A DNA stretch of 64,000 nt from M0108 sp044228795 (GCA_044228795.1 JBGAUE010000010.1:56892-120891), one strand, 5' to 3'. Shown: positions 26,201 through 34,012, counted from the first letter of the stretch. The notes: generated by a model from the letters alone, not told the origin. Numbers and translations: made by a program.

Positions 26201-26854
26201 CTCGTCCGTACCCCTTAGGGCCAACTGGAACCTGCGCTGGGCATCCAGAATCCCCGCCCGCTCATAAAAGGTGACGATATCGATGACGGCGGCAACAAGG
26301 CCCCAGGGGCGAAGCGCCCCGTCCGGTTGCGCGGGGGTGACGAACACGGGCGAGCGGATGACGAAGCCGAGGCCGCCCTGGAGCAACGGCAAGGGGCCGG
26401 TCAACCCAGGCTGGCCGCTGGCCATGATACGCAAGGCTGCCTCGCCTTGTTGGGGATGGGTCCGATAATCCAGGCCCAGCGCCGCCTCGTTGCCCGCGAG
26501 GGGGTACATGAGCTTGATGACCAGGTCAGGGGCGCCGGCGATGTTGCGCAGGGCATGGTGTTCGTTCACCAGTCCCTGGGCGATGCGGGCGAACTCGGCC
26601 TGATTTAGGTCCGGGTGGGAGGCGATCACGGCGGTCAGCCCATGCACCAGGAGCAGATGGGCGTTGACGAAGCCCTCCAGGTGGGCACGCAGGGTCGTCA
26701 ACTCTGTCAGGATATCGGTACGCTCCTGGTTGAGAGCCCGTTCCCGGGCTAGCACTTCGATGATCTGCTCCGTGGCGAGGATGGGGAGCAGAACCAGGAA
26801 GGCGAACAGCCAGGGGCGACTGACAGATGTCACGCCGCGAGAACGGGGCTTCAT
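23243..26854 (-). CDS. CHASE-PAS-GAF multi-sensor histidine kinase
   Basis: A 1203-residue membrane kinase. A first membrane helix (WLFAFLVLLPILATEQII) and a periplasmic CHASE-like domain (about residues 45-240) are followed by a second helix (LGILIALAVAGMTYSLA). Next come a PAS domain (LLDTIPDLVWLKD), a GAF domain (AVLSGISAAIVRL onward), and three further PAS domains. The kinase core has H993 in YSVSHDLKAPLRGIDGYSRL, NLLDNALKF and GTGIGLAIVRK, resembling cyanobacterial phytochrome-type kinases. No chromophore cysteine is evident. It heads the run kinase-receiver-GGDEF/EAL. An AGGA lies upstream of ATG 26854. Confidence 0.9.
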   Translation of the reverse strand: MKPRSRGVTSVSRPWLFAFLVLLPILATEQIIEVLARERALNQERTDILTELTTLRAHLEGFVNAHLLLVHGLTAVIASHPDLNQAEFARIAQGLVNEHHALRNIAGAPDLVIKLMYPLAGNEAALGLDYRTHPQQGEAALRIMASGQPGLTGPLPLLQGGLGFVIRSPVFVTPAQPDGALRPWGLVAAVIDIVTFYERAGILDAQRRFQLALRGTDESGAEGPVFFGDPRLLIQEPVTLPVSLPGGSWQLAAIPAGGWGQSFAQLRLIRWLGILIALAVAGMTYSLARANRELAVSEGRLRSLLDTIPDLVWLKDPAGFYLACNPPFGQLNGTTEAEMLGKRDPDFVSAEVAEFFRAKDLAALAADGPSLNEEWLTSVSDGRRRLFETIKTPMRDAQGGVLGVLGIARDITARKEAEEHIRGLNRVHAVLSGISAAIVRLRDSDALFSEVCRIAVEVGGFRMAWLGLADAADGEIRLVAHAGQMDGYLVQLHLSPTDDARAPGPTDLALHQGQHVVCNDIATDPRLAPWREGALARDYRALAAFPITVAGRMRGTFNLYADRTNYFDTAEINLLDELASNIGHALGSIESDKTRESLGRRLIELLESMSDGFVSLGRDWRYQYVNRQAAALFGREPADLLDRHIWAEYPEGVGQPFYSAYERAMNEGVAIRLEDYYSPRQRWFENRIFPTQDGISVFFSDITDHKEAQLALHRQRDILDRTSRFAKVGGWEFEVATGAGTWTEETARIYGLDSTGPSRATTALAAFARPARRVLVPALRAAITEGRPFELELPITSVDGTSKWVHMIGLPVREAGRVVRVEGAIQDISLRKEAELTARQRESLLTTVFQVLPDLFFLMDTDGTIRDYRASRIDDLYLPPDRFLGQRMQEILPPPAAELFKDNLARLAGGGKVISYEYALPMAGNIRYYEARLSQLPETTQVITVVRDITERKRIENEVLQLNAELEERVQTRTAELAAINQELETFTYSVSHDLKAPLRGIDGYSRLLLEDHLGQLDEEGQLFLRNVRQGVEKMSQLIEDLLAYSRMERRGLHGIPVELATLMGRILAERAEDIQANGAQVRVELADLVARADPDGLAMVLRNLLDNALKFRHPDRPPRVEIRGQATGDLIQLAIQDQGIGFDMRFHDRIFEIFQRLQRAEDYPGTGIGLAIVRKAMQRMGGRIWAESTPGQGTTFFLELPQ

Positions 26855-27288
26855 GGCAGCGATTTCCTATAGGGTTAGGAGCACAGGACGCTTACGGAAA
26901 AGGCAATATCCAAACCTCAGGCAGTGTATCCCCGCTGGTGCAGGATCGAATACCGGGGGGGCAAGGGTTGGGTCAATGCTCGTGACCTCAGGGCAGGCAA
27001 CTGTTCCTGATAACCCATTCCAACGCGGGGTTACAGGAACGCCTCCTGGACTGGCCCTGGCCGTTTGCCCCTCAGCCAGAAGGCGCCGTGCCGGGCCAGG
27101 GCCAGCAACGCCGAACGCCAGGGGAACAGGGCGTTAGGGTGCGCTCGGCTCCCGATCCATGGCCTGGGAATCCAGATGGCCCTGTGCGGCCTGGGCCACC
27201 GCCCATACACCCCGTCTTGGTCGCCCGCCAGGTGGGTGGCTGCGGCGCCAGGCTACCACCGGGCACCCTGACCCGGCGGGCTCGGGAA
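26855..27288. other. 434-base spacer with three stem-loops, no gene seen
   Basis: No convincing coding sequence is visible in either strand. Three inverted repeats are present. GTTCCTG-A-TAACCC pairs with GGGTTA-CAGGAAC at 27003-27040 (13 pairs, one bulge). CTGGCCCTGGCC pairs perfectly with GGCCAGGGCCAG at 27051-27062/27094-27105. CCGGG/CCCGG lies at 27259-27276, just downstream of the EF-G-like stop. The left part must hold the promoter of the multi-sensor kinase. Confidence 0.6.
27259..27276 (-). terminator. Short hairpin after the EF-G-like gene
   Basis: CCGGG (27259-27263) and CCCGG (27272-27276) form a 5-bp stem with an 8-base loop, 12 bases beyond the minus-strand stop at 27289. No U-tract follows, so it is only a terminator candidate. 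Confidence 0.35.
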
Positions 27289-29337
27289 TCAATCCGCCTC
27301 TTTGCGCTCGAAAGCGTCCTGAAGTTCCTTCTGAATGTTGGCTGGCACGGCCTCGTAGTGGCTGAGTTCAATCGAGTAGGTGCCTTCGCCGCCGGTGATG
27401 GACTTGAGGCGGGATTCGTAACTCTCAAGTTCCGCCAGGGGGACCTCCCCGTCGATGGCAATCTGTCCCAAGTTGGTGGCATCGCTGCCCAGGACGCGTC
27501 CCCGGCGGCCGGACAGGTCGCCGGCCAGGTCGCCCATGGCGCTGTTCTGGGCCAGGATGCGAATTTTGACGATGGGCTCCAGGATGACGGGCTTGGCCTT
27601 GTCGATGGCCTCGATAAAGGCTTTGCGTCCGGCGGTGGCGAAGGCGATGTCTTTGGAATCAACGGGATGGAACTTGCCATCGTAGAGAGTAACGCGGATG
27701 TCCTGGAGGGGGAAGCCGGCAATGGCGCCCTCATCCAGGAGTTGGCGTACGCCTTTTTCCACCGAGGGGATGAATTGATTAGGGATGGCGCCACCCACCA
27801 CGGCATCCACGAATTCGAAGCCACCGCCCCGTTCCAGGGGCTCGATGCGGAGGAAGACCTCGCCGAACTGGCCGGCACCACCGGTTTGCTTCTTGTGGCG
27901 GTGATGGCCCTCGGCCTTGGCGGTGATGCTCTCCCGGTAGGGAATGCTTGGCGGGCGGGTATCCACGTCCACATGGAACTGGTCGGAAAGGCGCCTTAAC
28001 AGGATCTTCATGTGCAGTTCGCCCAGGCCCCGCATGACCGTCTCGTTGGTGGAGGCGTTGTGCTCGACATGAAAGCAGGGATCCTCGGACTCAAGTTTGT
28101 GCAAGGCATCCGTCAGCTTCTGCTCGTCCCCACGTTTTTTGGTGGTGATGGCGAGGCCATAGAGGGGCACCGGACATTCCATGGTACGGAGGTGGTGATG
28201 GTCCTCGTCGTGGGAGTCATGGAGCACGGCGTCGAAGTGGACATCGTCCACCCGGGCTATGGCCAGGATGTCGCCGGGCACACCCTCCTGGACCTCGATT
28301 TGCTCGTTACCATGCAGGCGGTAGAGGTGGGTGACCTTGATGGGCTTGCGGGCGTCCCCGATCAAGAGCTGGCTGTTGGGGGTGATGCGGCCCTGGTGGA
28401 TGCGGAAGATGCCCAGCTTGCCGCGGAAGGGGTCGTTGATAATCTTGAACACATGAGCCAGGACGTGCAGGTTGGGGTCCGGTGTGACCAACACGGGTGT
28501 CAAGCCGGCGCCCTCGCCCTTCATATAGGGGGGTGGATTACCCTCCGAAGGATTGGGCATAAGGCGTACCAGGATCTCCAGCAATTCTGGAATGCCGGCG
28601 CCGGTTTCGGCGGATACGTAACAGATGGGGATGAGATGTCCCTCGCGCAGGGCCTTCTCGAAGGGGTCATGCAACTGTTCGGGTTGCAGTTCCTGACCCT
28701 GCTCCAGGTAAATCTCCATCAGATCCTCGTCCACCTCGACCACCTGGTCGAGGATGTGGCTGTGGGCCTCGGCCACGTTCGAGAAATCAGTGGGCGATCC
28801 ACTGGGCAGAAAGAAACAGTCGACGACCCTTTTGCCGCCATCCGCCGGCAGGTTGATAGGGAGGCATTCGGGGCCGAAGGTGTCGCGAATCTGGGCGGTG
28901 AGCCCTTCCAGGTTCACCCCCTCGGCATCGATTTTGTTGACGATGATGAGGCGGCACAACTGGCGATCCTTCGCGACCGCCATCATGCGCTGGGTGACCC
29001 GCTCGATCCCCGTCTGGGCGTTGATGACCACTGCTGCCGTCTCCACCGCGGGCAGCACGGAAACGCTGCGGCCCAGGAAGTCCGGGAAGCCGGGGGTATC
29101 CAGCAGATTTACATGCTTGGCATTGGTATTGAAGCTGGTGATGCCGATGTCAAGGGAGTGCCTGTGCTCCTTTTCCAGGGGGTCGTAGTCACAGACCGTG
29201 GTGCCTCTGGCCACGCTACCCGGGGTAGGTATGACCCCCGTCGCGGCGAGCAGGGCCTCAACCAGCGTGGTCTTACCAGCACCGGCGTGACCAACCAGGG
29301 CAATGTTGCGGACGTCCTCGGCATTGTAATCAGACAT
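27289..29337 (-). CDS. Elongation factor G-like translational GTPase (paralogue)
   Basis: A 682-residue GTPase with G1 GHAGAGKTT, G3 DTPGF and G4 NKID, then EF-G domains II-V. Domain IV includes HRHKKQTGGAGQFGEVF and the C-terminal domain has RGRVLGSD. It differs from canonical FusA: G3 reads LLDTPGFPDFLGRS instead of DTPGHVDF, and no rpsL, rpsG or tuf genes are near. It matches the group annotated elongation factor G-like or EF-G II, whose role (recycling, back-translocation or stress) is unsettled. ATG 29337 (MSDYNAEDVRN) is chosen because the 25 upstream codons are Pro-rich and atypical. It is divergent from the PEBP gene. Confidence 0.88.
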   Translation of the reverse strand: MSDYNAEDVRNIALVGHAGAGKTTLVEALLAATGVIPTPGSVARGTTVCDYDPLEKEHRHSLDIGITSFNTNAKHVNLLDTPGFPDFLGRSVSVLPAVETAAVVINAQTGIERVTQRMMAVAKDRQLCRLIIVNKIDAEGVNLEGLTAQIRDTFGPECLPINLPADGGKRVVDCFFLPSGSPTDFSNVAEAHSHILDQVVEVDEDLMEIYLEQGQELQPEQLHDPFEKALREGHLIPICYVSAETGAGIPELLEILVRLMPNPSEGNPPPYMKGEGAGLTPVLVTPDPNLHVLAHVFKIINDPFRGKLGIFRIHQGRITPNSQLLIGDARKPIKVTHLYRLHGNEQIEVQEGVPGDILAIARVDDVHFDAVLHDSHDEDHHHLRTMECPVPLYGLAITTKKRGDEQKLTDALHKLESEDPCFHVEHNASTNETVMRGLGELHMKILLRRLSDQFHVDVDTRPPSIPYRESITAKAEGHHRHKKQTGGAGQFGEVFLRIEPLERGGGFEFVDAVVGGAIPNQFIPSVEKGVRQLLDEGAIAGFPLQDIRVTLYDGKFHPVDSKDIAFATAGRKAFIEAIDKAKPVILEPIVKIRILAQNSAMGDLAGDLSGRRGRVLGSDATNLGQIAIDGEVPLAELESYESRLKSITGGEGTYSIELSHYEAVPANIQKELQDAFERKEAD

Positions 29338-29509
29338 GGAGCAAACCTTCCAAGCAGGGTGCGGGGTTGGTGAAAGCGGCGCCGCCAGGCTCGGCGGTGG
29401 CCAAAGGCCCAAGTATATCCTAACCGGCTGGCGGGATGACGATGGTGCTTGCTTGGTCTATTAACAGGCTATACATTCGCGCCAATGACCCGTTGAAGGA
29501 TGAGATGCG

Positions 29510-29986
29510 ATGAGCCTGACCTTGACTTCAACCGCTTTTACCGAGGGCGGCGATATCCCGAGGCGCCATACTTGCGAGGGTGAGAATGTCTCCCCTGATC
29601 TGGCCTGGAGTGGGGTTCCAGAAGGATGCCAGAGTTTGGTGCTGGTGATCGACGACCCCGACGCCCCTGATCCGCAGGCACCGCGCATGGTCTGGGATCA
29701 CTGGGTACTCTACAACCTGCCTCCGGCTAGCCCGGGACTCCCCGCCGGTCTGAGGGAGGGAGGCTTGCCGCCTGGCACCGGCCAAGGGCTCAATAGCTGG
29801 GGCCGCCCCGGTTATGAGGGACCTTGTCCGACCATCGGTCAGCACCGGTATTTTCACATCCTCTATGCCCTCGACACCCGGCTGCCCGAGTTGGGTACCC
29901 CCCAAAAAAACGAGCTCCTCTCGGTCATGGAGGACCACATCCTGGCCCGGACGGAATTGGTGGGTATCTATCGGCAGCGGGATTGA
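29510..29986 (+). CDS. YbhB/YbcL family PEBP protein
   Basis: A 158-residue cytoplasmic protein of the phosphatidylethanolamine-binding (Raf kinase inhibitor-like) fold, bacterial YbhB/YbcL branch. Visible hallmarks are GENVSPDLAWSGVPEG, LVIDDPDAP, VLYNLPP, NSWGRPGYEGPCP, and HRYFHILYALDT, which forms the anion-binding pocket. Its biological role is unknown in bacteria. ATG 29510 is preceded by AAGGATGAGATGCG. It is divergent from the EF-G-like gene and converges on glgA, whose stop lies 14 bases away. Confidence 0.92.
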   Translation: MSLTLTSTAFTEGGDIPRRHTCEGENVSPDLAWSGVPEGCQSLVLVIDDPDAPDPQAPRMVWDHWVLYNLPPASPGLPAGLREGGLPPGTGQGLNSWGRPGYEGPCPTIGQHRYFHILYALDTRLPELGTPQKNELLSVMEDHILARTELVGIYRQRD

Positions 29987-30000
29987 GGCGCGAACCGCCC

Positions 30001-32124
30001 CTATTTATTGCGGATGTAGTCGTAGATATTCAGGTAGTCCTTGCCCGGGACGTTCCAGGAATAGTCGCTCCGCATAGCGTTCTTCATCAGCTCCCGGAAG
30101 TGATCGGGATGGTGATAGTAGCAGGCGATGGCGCGGCCCAGGGCGGATTCCAGGCCCGCCTGGTCGTAGTGCTGGAAGGAATAGCCGTTGCGCTCATGCA
30201 GGGGGCGTTGGGAATGGTCCTTGTCGAAGACGGTATCGGCCAGGCCTCCTACGGAGCGCACGACCGGGATGGTGCCATAACGCAGGGCGATAAGCTGGGT
30301 CAGACCACAAGGCTCGAACTCGCTGGGAACCAGGATCATATCGGCGCCGGCGTAGATGAGGTGGGAGAGATCCTCGTCGAACCCGATCTCGATGTGGCAG
30401 TCCGGGCTATCGTTCAACATGCGTTTAAGACCCCAAAAATCGGCGTTAATGCCGGCATCCGGGCTGGAGCCGAGTAGCACGAACTGGGCGCCACGTTCCA
30501 AACCATAAAAGATGGCGTGGCGGACCAGCCCCAGACCCTTTTGGGGATCGAGGCGGCCGATGAAGGCGATGATCGGCTTCTCATTGTCCGCCAGCATCAG
30601 GCGGTGACGCAGTGCACGCTTATTGTCGTATTTGGCATCCAGGGTCTCGATGCCATAACGCATCGGCAGGAGCGGATCGACCTCCGGGTTCCAGACGTCA
30701 TAGTCGATGCCATTGACTACGCCGCCGTATTTCAGGTGATGGGTATGCAGGGTCGGCTCCAGACCGAAGCCCTGGCCTTGGTCCCGCGTTTCGAAGGCGT
30801 AGCGCGGCGACACCGTGGTGGTGAAATTGGAATAGACAATGCCGCCCTTGAGCAGATTCAGCGCTTGCGGGTAGTGGTTGTCGCGCAGCCGATTATAGTC
30901 CATGAAGTACTCGGGCCGGCGCAGGCCCGTGGCGCGGAGCATCTCCTGACCGGTGACTCCCTGGTGCTTGAAATTGTGGATAGTGAGGCAGACGCGTGGA
31001 TGGGTCATGCCCAGGTGCTGGTAGATCTCGAACAGAAAGACCGGCACCAGGGCGGTTTGCCAGTCGTGGCAGTGAATGACGTCGGGATGCTTGCCAGCCT
31101 TAAATAGAAATTCCATGGCAGCGCGGGAAAAGAAGGCGTAGCGCAACAGGTCGTCCTTAAAGCCGTAAATGTTGCCCCGATTGAAGAAGTTATCCTGGGA
31201 ATGGGGTTCGATGAAGAAACATTTGCGGTCATGCACAAAGCCAAAATAGACGGTGCAGTGAATAGCCGCCTCGTACCAGGGCACCCAGAGATCCTGAAAG
31301 GCGACATGCATTTCAAAGATTTGGTCGTAGCGCAGGGTGTCGTACTTGGGCAGGATGATCTCGACATGGTTGCCGCGGATGGCGAGCTCCCGTGACAGGC
31401 CGAAGACCACATCACCGAGGCCGCCGACCTTGGCTACTGGCGCCATTTCCGGGGTGATATGGACCACGTAGAGGCTGGGGCCATGGTAGGCGTAGGGCGA
31501 GGGCTCCTGGCTCGGTGCCTCGGGAGGCTCGTAGGGGAGAGGTTCCGCGAGGTAGACGGATTCCGGCTCCTCACGGGGCGAGGTGGCTAATGGCGTTGGC
31601 TCCCTCCTGGCTTCTGGCTGGGGGCCGGAAGGGGGTGACTGGACGACCGAGGGTGCCGCGGGTGCAGGCGCCGCGGGTGCAGGCGCCGCGGGTGCAGGCG
31701 CCGCGGGTGCAGGCGCCGCGGGTGCAGGCGCCGCGGGTGCAGGCGCCGCGGGTGCAGGCGCCGCGGGTGCAGGCGCCGCTGGTGCAGGTGCAACGGGTGC
31801 AGGTGCAGCGGGGGGAGCCGCGGTGGGAGCCGTGGGTGGAACCATGCTAACCCTTGTGGGGGCGGGGGTCTCCTTGTCTGCCCGGGGTACCTCGGGGGCG
31901 GTGGCAATGAGTTCTGTTAAATCAGGAGCCACGGGAGTGGTGACCACCCGCGTGTTGCCCTGAACGACCTTGGGGGCCTCGGGTGGGATCTTTGCCGCCG
32001 GTGGCACTGGCTTGGCGGAGGCTACTGCCGCCTCGGCCTGAGTCACGACCACCCCTGAGACTGGTTCAGATGTGGATTTCGGGTTGATCGTGGGCTTCAT
32101 GGGTTCGGCAATTTTCTTAGCCAT
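30001..32124 (-). CDS. glgA: Glycogen synthase with long Ala/Pro-rich N-terminal extension
   Basis: The C-terminal ~490 residues are an ADP-glucose glycogen synthase (GT5). The ADP-glucose-binding loop KVGGLGDV follows HITPEMAPVA near residue 220. HDWQTALVPVFL, NFKHQGV, NGIDYDVWNPEVD and FIGRLDPQKGL are present, and EPCGLTQLIALRYGTIPVVRSVGGL is close to the end. Ahead of this are about 215 residues that ordinary GlgA lacks. They include at least seven copies of the pentapeptide APAAP (residues about 118-152) in a Pro/Ala linker and a Pro/Glu-rich part. The extension may be a flexible tether to glycogen or to a partner. ATG 32124 has AGGA seven bases upstream, supporting translation of the full extension. 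Confidence 0.92.
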   Translation of the reverse strand: MAKKIAEPMKPTINPKSTSEPVSGVVVTQAEAAVASAKPVPPAAKIPPEAPKVVQGNTRVVTTPVAPDLTELIATAPEVPRADKETPAPTRVSMVPPTAPTAAPPAAPAPVAPAPAAPAPAAPAPAAPAPAAPAPAAPAPAAPAPAAPAPAAPAPAAPSVVQSPPSGPQPEARREPTPLATSPREEPESVYLAEPLPYEPPEAPSQEPSPYAYHGPSLYVVHITPEMAPVAKVGGLGDVVFGLSRELAIRGNHVEIILPKYDTLRYDQIFEMHVAFQDLWVPWYEAAIHCTVYFGFVHDRKCFFIEPHSQDNFFNRGNIYGFKDDLLRYAFFSRAAMEFLFKAGKHPDVIHCHDWQTALVPVFLFEIYQHLGMTHPRVCLTIHNFKHQGVTGQEMLRATGLRRPEYFMDYNRLRDNHYPQALNLLKGGIVYSNFTTTVSPRYAFETRDQGQGFGLEPTLHTHHLKYGGVVNGIDYDVWNPEVDPLLPMRYGIETLDAKYDNKRALRHRLMLADNEKPIIAFIGRLDPQKGLGLVRHAIFYGLERGAQFVLLGSSPDAGINADFWGLKRMLNDSPDCHIEIGFDEDLSHLIYAGADMILVPSEFEPCGLTQLIALRYGTIPVVRSVGGLADTVFDKDHSQRPLHERNGYSFQHYDQAGLESALGRAIACYYHHPDHFRELMKNAMRSDYSWNVPGKDYLNIYDYIRNK
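31667..31771 (-). repeat. Seven perfect 15-bp tandem repeats inside glgA
   Basis: Seven identical copies of GGCGCCGCGGGTGCA (plus-strand reading) run head to tail, with diverged copies on both sides to about 31652-31816. Each encodes APAAP on the minus strand. The repeat keeps the reading frame. Copy number is likely to vary between strains by slippage. It is coding DNA, not CRISPR. Confidence 0.95.
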
Positions 32125-32266
32125 CGCAGTTTCCTGGGCTCGGACCCCCCCCGCTGGCTGGCAACGGGCAGGATCAATACCGCCATCGCGGCGGCCATTA
32201 CAAGGATAGGTTCGGCCTTAGCAGTCTGGCGCAGCTAGGACCAGGGGTAGGAGATAGGGGAAGGGA

Positions 32267-32446
32267 TCATTCCTCGGTTTCGACGATTACGCCGCTACCA
32301 TCCCGACCCTCGATGATCACCAATTTGCCCAGGGTTGGATGGCGCACGGCCCAGACATTGAAATCCTGATGGGCCTGGGCGGTGACGATCTCGCTCTCTT
32401 CACGCAAGTCCTGAAGGACCTGAGGTTCGGCATCGAAAGTGCGCAT
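32267..32446 (-). CDS. Conserved-looking 59-residue protein of unknown function
   Basis: A short frame starting with ATG 32446 and ending with TGA at 32267. The product begins MRTFDAEPQVLQDLREESE and ends with EGRDGSGVIVETEE. It looks like a compact, acidic, soluble protein with an alternating hydrophobic strand (GKLVIIEGRDGSGVIV). AGGAAAG lies about 6 bases before the ATG, a good ribosome site. It sits in the gap between glgA (downstream, 143 bases) and the LysR gene, both on the same strand. I recognise no family. The ribosome site and protein-like composition are the support. Confidence 0.6.
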   Translation of the reverse strand: MRTFDAEPQVLQDLREESEIVTAQAHQDFNVWAVRHPTLGKLVIIEGRDGSGVIVETEE

Positions 32447-32560
32447 CTGGTCTTTCCTGATTGATAAAGTAGGTCATTGGGGAGAGGCTTGGGGAACTCC
32501 ATGGCCATAGTTTAACGGGAAGCGGCTCAGGATTCCCGAAATCCTCGCCGATACCATTCC

Positions 32561-33481
32561 TCATTCCTCCTGTTGCCGCTCCCGTACCAGGATGGCGGCC
32601 TCGCGTTGGAACAACTCCATGAAGGCGCGCTGAAAGGCCCGTGGGTGCTTTGACCGTGCCTGGGCCATGCGCGTCACCTCCCAAGGGAAAAGATGGCTGA
32701 GGTCCCGGCGACCCAAATCAGTGTCAAGCTGGAGGTCGTAGGCCAGATCCGCAATGATGCCAATGCCGAAGCCCTCACGCACATAGGTCTTGATGACGTC
32801 CGCATCGGCGGCACTTACCGTCACCCTTGGCCTCATACCCTCCCGGGCGAAGGCGTCACTGAAGTGCCCACGCCCCGTGAAACCATGGACATAGGTGACC
32901 AGAGACTGAGCCCCAAGTAGTTCCAGGCTGATGGGCCGCACCGCCAGCAGGGGATGACCCCGGGGTGCGATCAGGCAGCGGTTCCAGCGGTAACAGGGCG
33001 AGGACATCAGGTCCGGGTGATTGCCAATGGCCTCGGTGCAAATCGCCAGGTCCACGGCATCACGCTGCATCATGGCCACCAACTGGCTGGGCGTAGCCTG
33101 GTGAAGTTGGATTTCCACCTCGGGGAAGGGCTCGCGAAAGCGGCGTATCAGGGGGGGAAGCACATAGCGGGCCTGGGCATGGGTGGTTCCAATCCGGAGG
33201 ACGCCCCGACTATCTCCCGCCTGGTCCTGGCTGATGGCGAGGATGTTCGCCGCTCCTGCGAGGGTCGCGCGGGCATGCTGCAGGACCTGATCCCCGGCGG
33301 GAGTCAGGCCCAATAGCCGCTTACCATGGCGCTGAACCAGTGGGACGCCCAGTTCCTCCTCCAGGTACTTGAGGTGCTGGGACACCGCGGGCTGCACCAG
33401 GCTTAACCGGGCCGCGGCGCGGCTGACGTTGAAATCGGCCTCCACCAGGGCGATCAGGGAACGGAGTTGGCGCAGTTCCAT
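32561..33481 (-). CDS. CysB-like LysR-family transcriptional regulator
   Basis: A 306-residue LysR regulator. The N-terminal winged helix-turn-helix is intact (FNVSRAAARLSLVQPAVSQHLKYLEEELGVPL) with a standard linker. The C-terminal effector domain contains LRIGTTHAQARYVLPP, which is characteristic of the CysB/Cbl branch (TTHTQARY), and VREGFGIGIIADLAYD. CysB-type proteins sense O-acetylserine, sulfate or APS and control sulfur assimilation genes. It is divergent from the DsrC-superfamily gene and the TRAP operon, with palindromes in between, so it probably controls these and itself. The target set is inference. Confidence 0.9.
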   Translation of the reverse strand: MELRQLRSLIALVEADFNVSRAAARLSLVQPAVSQHLKYLEEELGVPLVQRHGKRLLGLTPAGDQVLQHARATLAGAANILAISQDQAGDSRGVLRIGTTHAQARYVLPPLIRRFREPFPEVEIQLHQATPSQLVAMMQRDAVDLAICTEAIGNHPDLMSSPCYRWNRCLIAPRGHPLLAVRPISLELLGAQSLVTYVHGFTGRGHFSDAFAREGMRPRVTVSAADADVIKTYVREGFGIGIIADLAYDLQLDTDLGRRDLSHLFPWEVTRMAQARSKHPRAFQRAFMELFQREAAILVRERQQEE

Positions 33482-33520
33482 ATCATGATTCTTGATAGAA
33501 AATTGAAATTCATTATTTCA
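33481..33520. promoter_or_regulatory. Two palindromes between divergent LysR gene and rspA/tusE-like gene
   Basis: TATCA (33481-33485) pairs with TGATA (33493-33497), fitting the T-N11-A LysR site. TGAAAT (33504-33509) pairs with ATTTCA (33515-33520), a 17-base perfect palindrome. They lie in an AT-rich spacer, the first touching the LysR start codon. Such paired sites beside a LysR gene usually bind that regulator. This is inference. Confidence 0.55.
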
Positions 33521-33604
33521 CATTATCAAAGGCCCGCAGGATACTTGTTCCTAAGCCGCTAGCTCGGCAAACACCCCAACGCAATAAGACGGGAGACGAT
33601 CGCC

Positions 33605-33952
33605 ATGTATAACCTTCACAGCCAAACCCGTGCCACCCAGACTCACCTTGCCCACCAGCTTTTCGATGAGGATGGTTTTCTGATCGACCCTTTATTATGG
33701 AGTGAACAGCTTGCCCGGACTCTGGCCAAGGAAGAGGGTCTGGAACTACTCACTGCGGAGCATTGGCGGGTCATTGGTTTTATTCGCGATAAATTCCTAC
33801 GGCTCGGTGCCCCATCCAATCTGCGCCAGGTCTGCCGCGGCACCGAACTGTCCCGCCTGCAAATCAAGGGCCTGTTTGGCGGTTGTCTGGCTATCTGGCG
33901 GATTGCCGGCCTGCCAAATCCGGGTGAGGAGGCCAAAAGTTACTTGAATTGA
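33605..33952 (+). CDS. DsrC/TusE/RspA superfamily protein lacking the redox cysteines
   Basis: A 115-residue protein with the DsrC/TusE fold signature: DEDGFLIDP, WSEQLARTLAKEEGLELLTAEHW, then RLGAPSNLRQVC and LFGGCLAIWRIAGLPNP. DsrC carries sulfur on a penultimate cysteine (CysA) and a second one in the AGLPKP region (CysB). TusE keeps only CysA. Here, by eye, the C-terminus ends GEEAKSYLN with no cysteine, and the CysB position is a tryptophan (W98). C77 and C94 remain but are elsewhere. This matches the RspA group, thought to be regulatory rather than sulfur carriers. The ribosome site GGGAG precedes ATG 33605. Confidence 0.85.
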   Translation: MYNLHSQTRATQTHLAHQLFDEDGFLIDPLLWSEQLARTLAKEEGLELLTAEHWRVIGFIRDKFLRLGAPSNLRQVCRGTELSRLQIKGLFGGCLAIWRIAGLPNPGEEAKSYLN

Positions 33953-33984
33953 TGAACGATTGAGGTTGCCATCCATTCCAGGCA

Positions 33985-34012
33985 CCGAGCGGCGAAGTAT
34001 TCGCCCGCTCGG
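33985..34012 (+). terminator. Stem-loop after the DsrC-superfamily gene
   Basis: CCGAGCGGCGAA and TTCGCCCGCTCGG form a 12-bp stem with one bulge and a 3-base loop, 33 bases after the stop. There is no T-run. It may be a terminator, or may reduce readthrough into dctP. Confidence 0.45.

Noticed and set aside
28012..29373. A 453-codon frame antisense to the EF-G-like gene
   Set aside because: The sense strand encodes intact GTPase motifs. The antisense product has no recognisable features.
31652..31816. Tandem repeat resembling a CRISPR or satellite array
   Set aside because: Units are 15 bp with no spacers and encode APAAP in frame with glgA.
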